DNA of 7,222 nucleotides from Zymomonas sp. (lineage in GTDB: Bacteria > Pseudomonadota > Alphaproteobacteria > Sphingomonadales > Sphingomonadaceae): the NCBI GenBank assembly GCA_027489105.1, contig JAIYAJ010000028.1:1-7222 (forward strand), read 5' to 3'. The notes beneath the pieces were generated by a model. That model ran no database searches. It saw only the letters and a list, made by a program, of their open reading frames with translations, and was not told where the DNA came from. This document shows, piece after piece, positions 6,348 through 7,222 of the stretch (position 1 is its first letter; every line of letters begins with the position of its first letter). The translations under genes were made by a program, and so were the position numbers.

Positions 6348-6421
6348 GCCGAAGCCTGTCCCTGCCCGCACCTTGCTTGTCATGATGGTGGGGATGATGT
6401 ACCCCTTTTGTTCGATATTCA

Positions 6422-6427
6422 AGAGGA
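6422..6427 (+). promoter_or_regulatory. Shine-Dalgarno sequence of radA
   Basis: AGAGGA lies 12 bases before the ATG at 6440. The spacing is somewhat long, but no better purine tract is present and no alternative start codon exists downstream of the in-frame stop at 6395-6397. Confidence 0.5.
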
Positions 6428-6439
6428 CTCCCCCGATCG

Positions 6440-7222
6440 ATGGCGAAGCCGCAGAAGCGTTATGTCTGTCAGGCCTGTGGCAGCGTGGCGACGCGCTGGC
6501 AGGGGCAGTGCGCCGACTGCGGCGAGTGGAACAGCCTGGTCGAGGAGAGCAGCAAGGCGACTGTCTTCTCGGCGAAGCATGACCTGCGAACGGGCGGGCG
6601 GGCGATCCAGATGGTGGGGCTCGACGCCGATATCCCGCTGCCCAAGCGCTGGAGCACCGGCATCGCCGAGTTCGACCGCGTGCTGGGCGGCGGCGTGGTG
6701 CCGGGTTCGGCGACGCTGATCGGTGGCGATCCCGGCATCGGCAAATCGACCCTGCTGTTGCAGGCGGCGGCGCGGATGGCGATGGCGGGGCAGCCGGTCG
6801 CCTATATTTCGGGTGAGGAGGCCGCCGATCAGGTGCGCCTGCGCGCGCGTCGTCTTGGCCTCGGCCAGTCGCCGGTCCAGCTCGCTTCGGCCACCTCGGT
6901 GCGCGACATTCTGACCACCATGGAGCAGGCGCCGCCATCGTTGCTCGTCATCGACTCCATTCAGACGATGCACAGCGACCAGATCGAAGGCGCGCCGGGG
7001 ACGGTCAGCCAGGTGCGCGCCTCCGCGCAGGAACTGATCCGCTTCGCCAAGGAACGCGGCACGGCCATCGTGCTCGTCGGCCATGTCACCAAGGACGGCG
7101 TGATCGCCGGCCCGCGCGTGCTCGAGCATATGGTCGACACGGTGCTGAGCTTCGAGGGCGAGCGCAGCCATCAATATCGCATCCTGCGCGCGGTGAAGAA
7201 CCGCTTCGGCGGCACCGACGAG
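6440..7222 (+). CDS. radA: DNA repair protein RadA, N-terminal 261 residues (C-terminus beyond window)
   Basis: RadA (Sms) is a RecA-like, DnaB-like ATPase that helps process recombination intermediates and drives branch migration in the cytoplasm. The domains run in the expected order. A four-cysteine zinc finger comes first (C10-X2-C13, then C24-X2-C27), starting right after the typical MAKPQKRYVCQACG opening. The ATPase core holds Walker A GGDPGIGKST (95-104), the SGEEA segment (124-128) and Walker B LLVIDS (168-173). The RadA-specific KNRFG motif is at 253-257, five residues from the right edge. The full protein is normally about 450 residues, so the C-terminal Lon-protease-like domain is outside the window. 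All key residues visible are intact. It is divergent from the GFA-family gene, with which it shares no evident function. Confidence 0.98.
   Translation, partial: MAKPQKRYVCQACGSVATRWQGQCADCGEWNSLVEESSKATVFSAKHDLRTGGRAIQMVGLDADIPLPKRWSTGIAEFDRVLGGGVVPGSATLIGGDPGIGKSTLLLQAAARMAMAGQPVAYISGEEAADQVRLRARRLGLGQSPVQLASATSVRDILTTMEQAPPSLLVIDSIQTMHSDQIEGAPGTVSQVRASAQELIRFAKERGTAIVLVGHVTKDGVIAGPRVLEHMVDTVLSFEGERSHQYRILRAVKNRFGGTDE

Larger units (their letters stand above)
6310..6439. other. Divergent intergenic region between the GFA-family gene and radA
   Basis: These 130 bases separate the starts of two divergent genes and must hold both promoters unless transcription enters from elsewhere. I see no convincing -35/-10 pair. 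TTGTCA at 6377-6382 is a good -35 for radA, but the hexamer 17 bases on, TACCCC, is a poor -10. The clearest structure is the inverted repeat listed separately at 6322-6347. An in-frame stop at 6395-6397 with no start codon between it and 6440 limits radA to the ATG at 6440. Confidence 0.6.

Noticed and set aside
6159..6938. A minus-strand frame of 259 codons, and another at 6419-7174, opposite radA
   Set aside because: Both are antisense to radA, which has intact zinc-finger, Walker A, Walker B and KNRFG motifs. Their translations are Arg/Pro/Ala-rich with no domain.

Overview
The window is GC-rich (about two thirds G+C over most coding stretches, by eye) and looks like a chromosomal segment of an alphaproteobacterium, most likely a sphingomonad. 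The pointers are a TonB-dependent receptor with a sphingomonad-style EDIVVTA stretch after its signal peptide, a LapA-type membrane protein directly in front of pyrF, a small DUF5818-like protein behind it, and a long patatin-type protein with a DUF3376-like tail. The genus assignment is inference; there is no rRNA or other phylogenetic marker here.

Layout, left to right. The first 1742 bases hold the N-terminal 580 codons of a minus-strand TonB-dependent outer-membrane receptor whose C-terminus lies beyond the left edge. A 247-base gap follows (1743-1989); it has a GC-rich half next to the receptor and an AT-rich half with palindromic sequence that probably controls the receptor. Then comes a compact minus-strand cluster, read right to left: a 55-residue charged protein, a 771-residue patatin-like lipid acyl hydrolase, lapA, pyrF and a 65-residue DUF5818-like protein. 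The gaps inside it are 26 bases, 77 bases, 5 bases and a 4-base overlap. To the right is a minus-strand GFA-family zinc protein with visibly lower GC. After a 130-base divergent gap, plus-strand radA starts at 6440 and runs off the right edge.

How the genes fit together. pyrF (UMP synthesis) and radA (recombination and repair) are housekeeping genes. lapA is tightly coupled to pyrF, and the DUF5818-like gene is translationally coupled to pyrF, apparently from a CTG start. The patatin-like protein and the small protein before it may form their own pair; nothing in the sequence ties them to pyrimidine synthesis. The receptor serves uptake of an unidentified substrate.

I found no tRNA, rRNA, CRISPR array, insertion sequence, integrase or phage gene, and no gene set that clearly makes up an undescribed system. 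The points most worth a second look are the apparent CTG start of the DUF5818-like gene, the hairpin that places the lapA Shine-Dalgarno sequence in its loop, the palindromic AT-rich region upstream of the receptor, and the uncharacterised patatin/small-protein pair.
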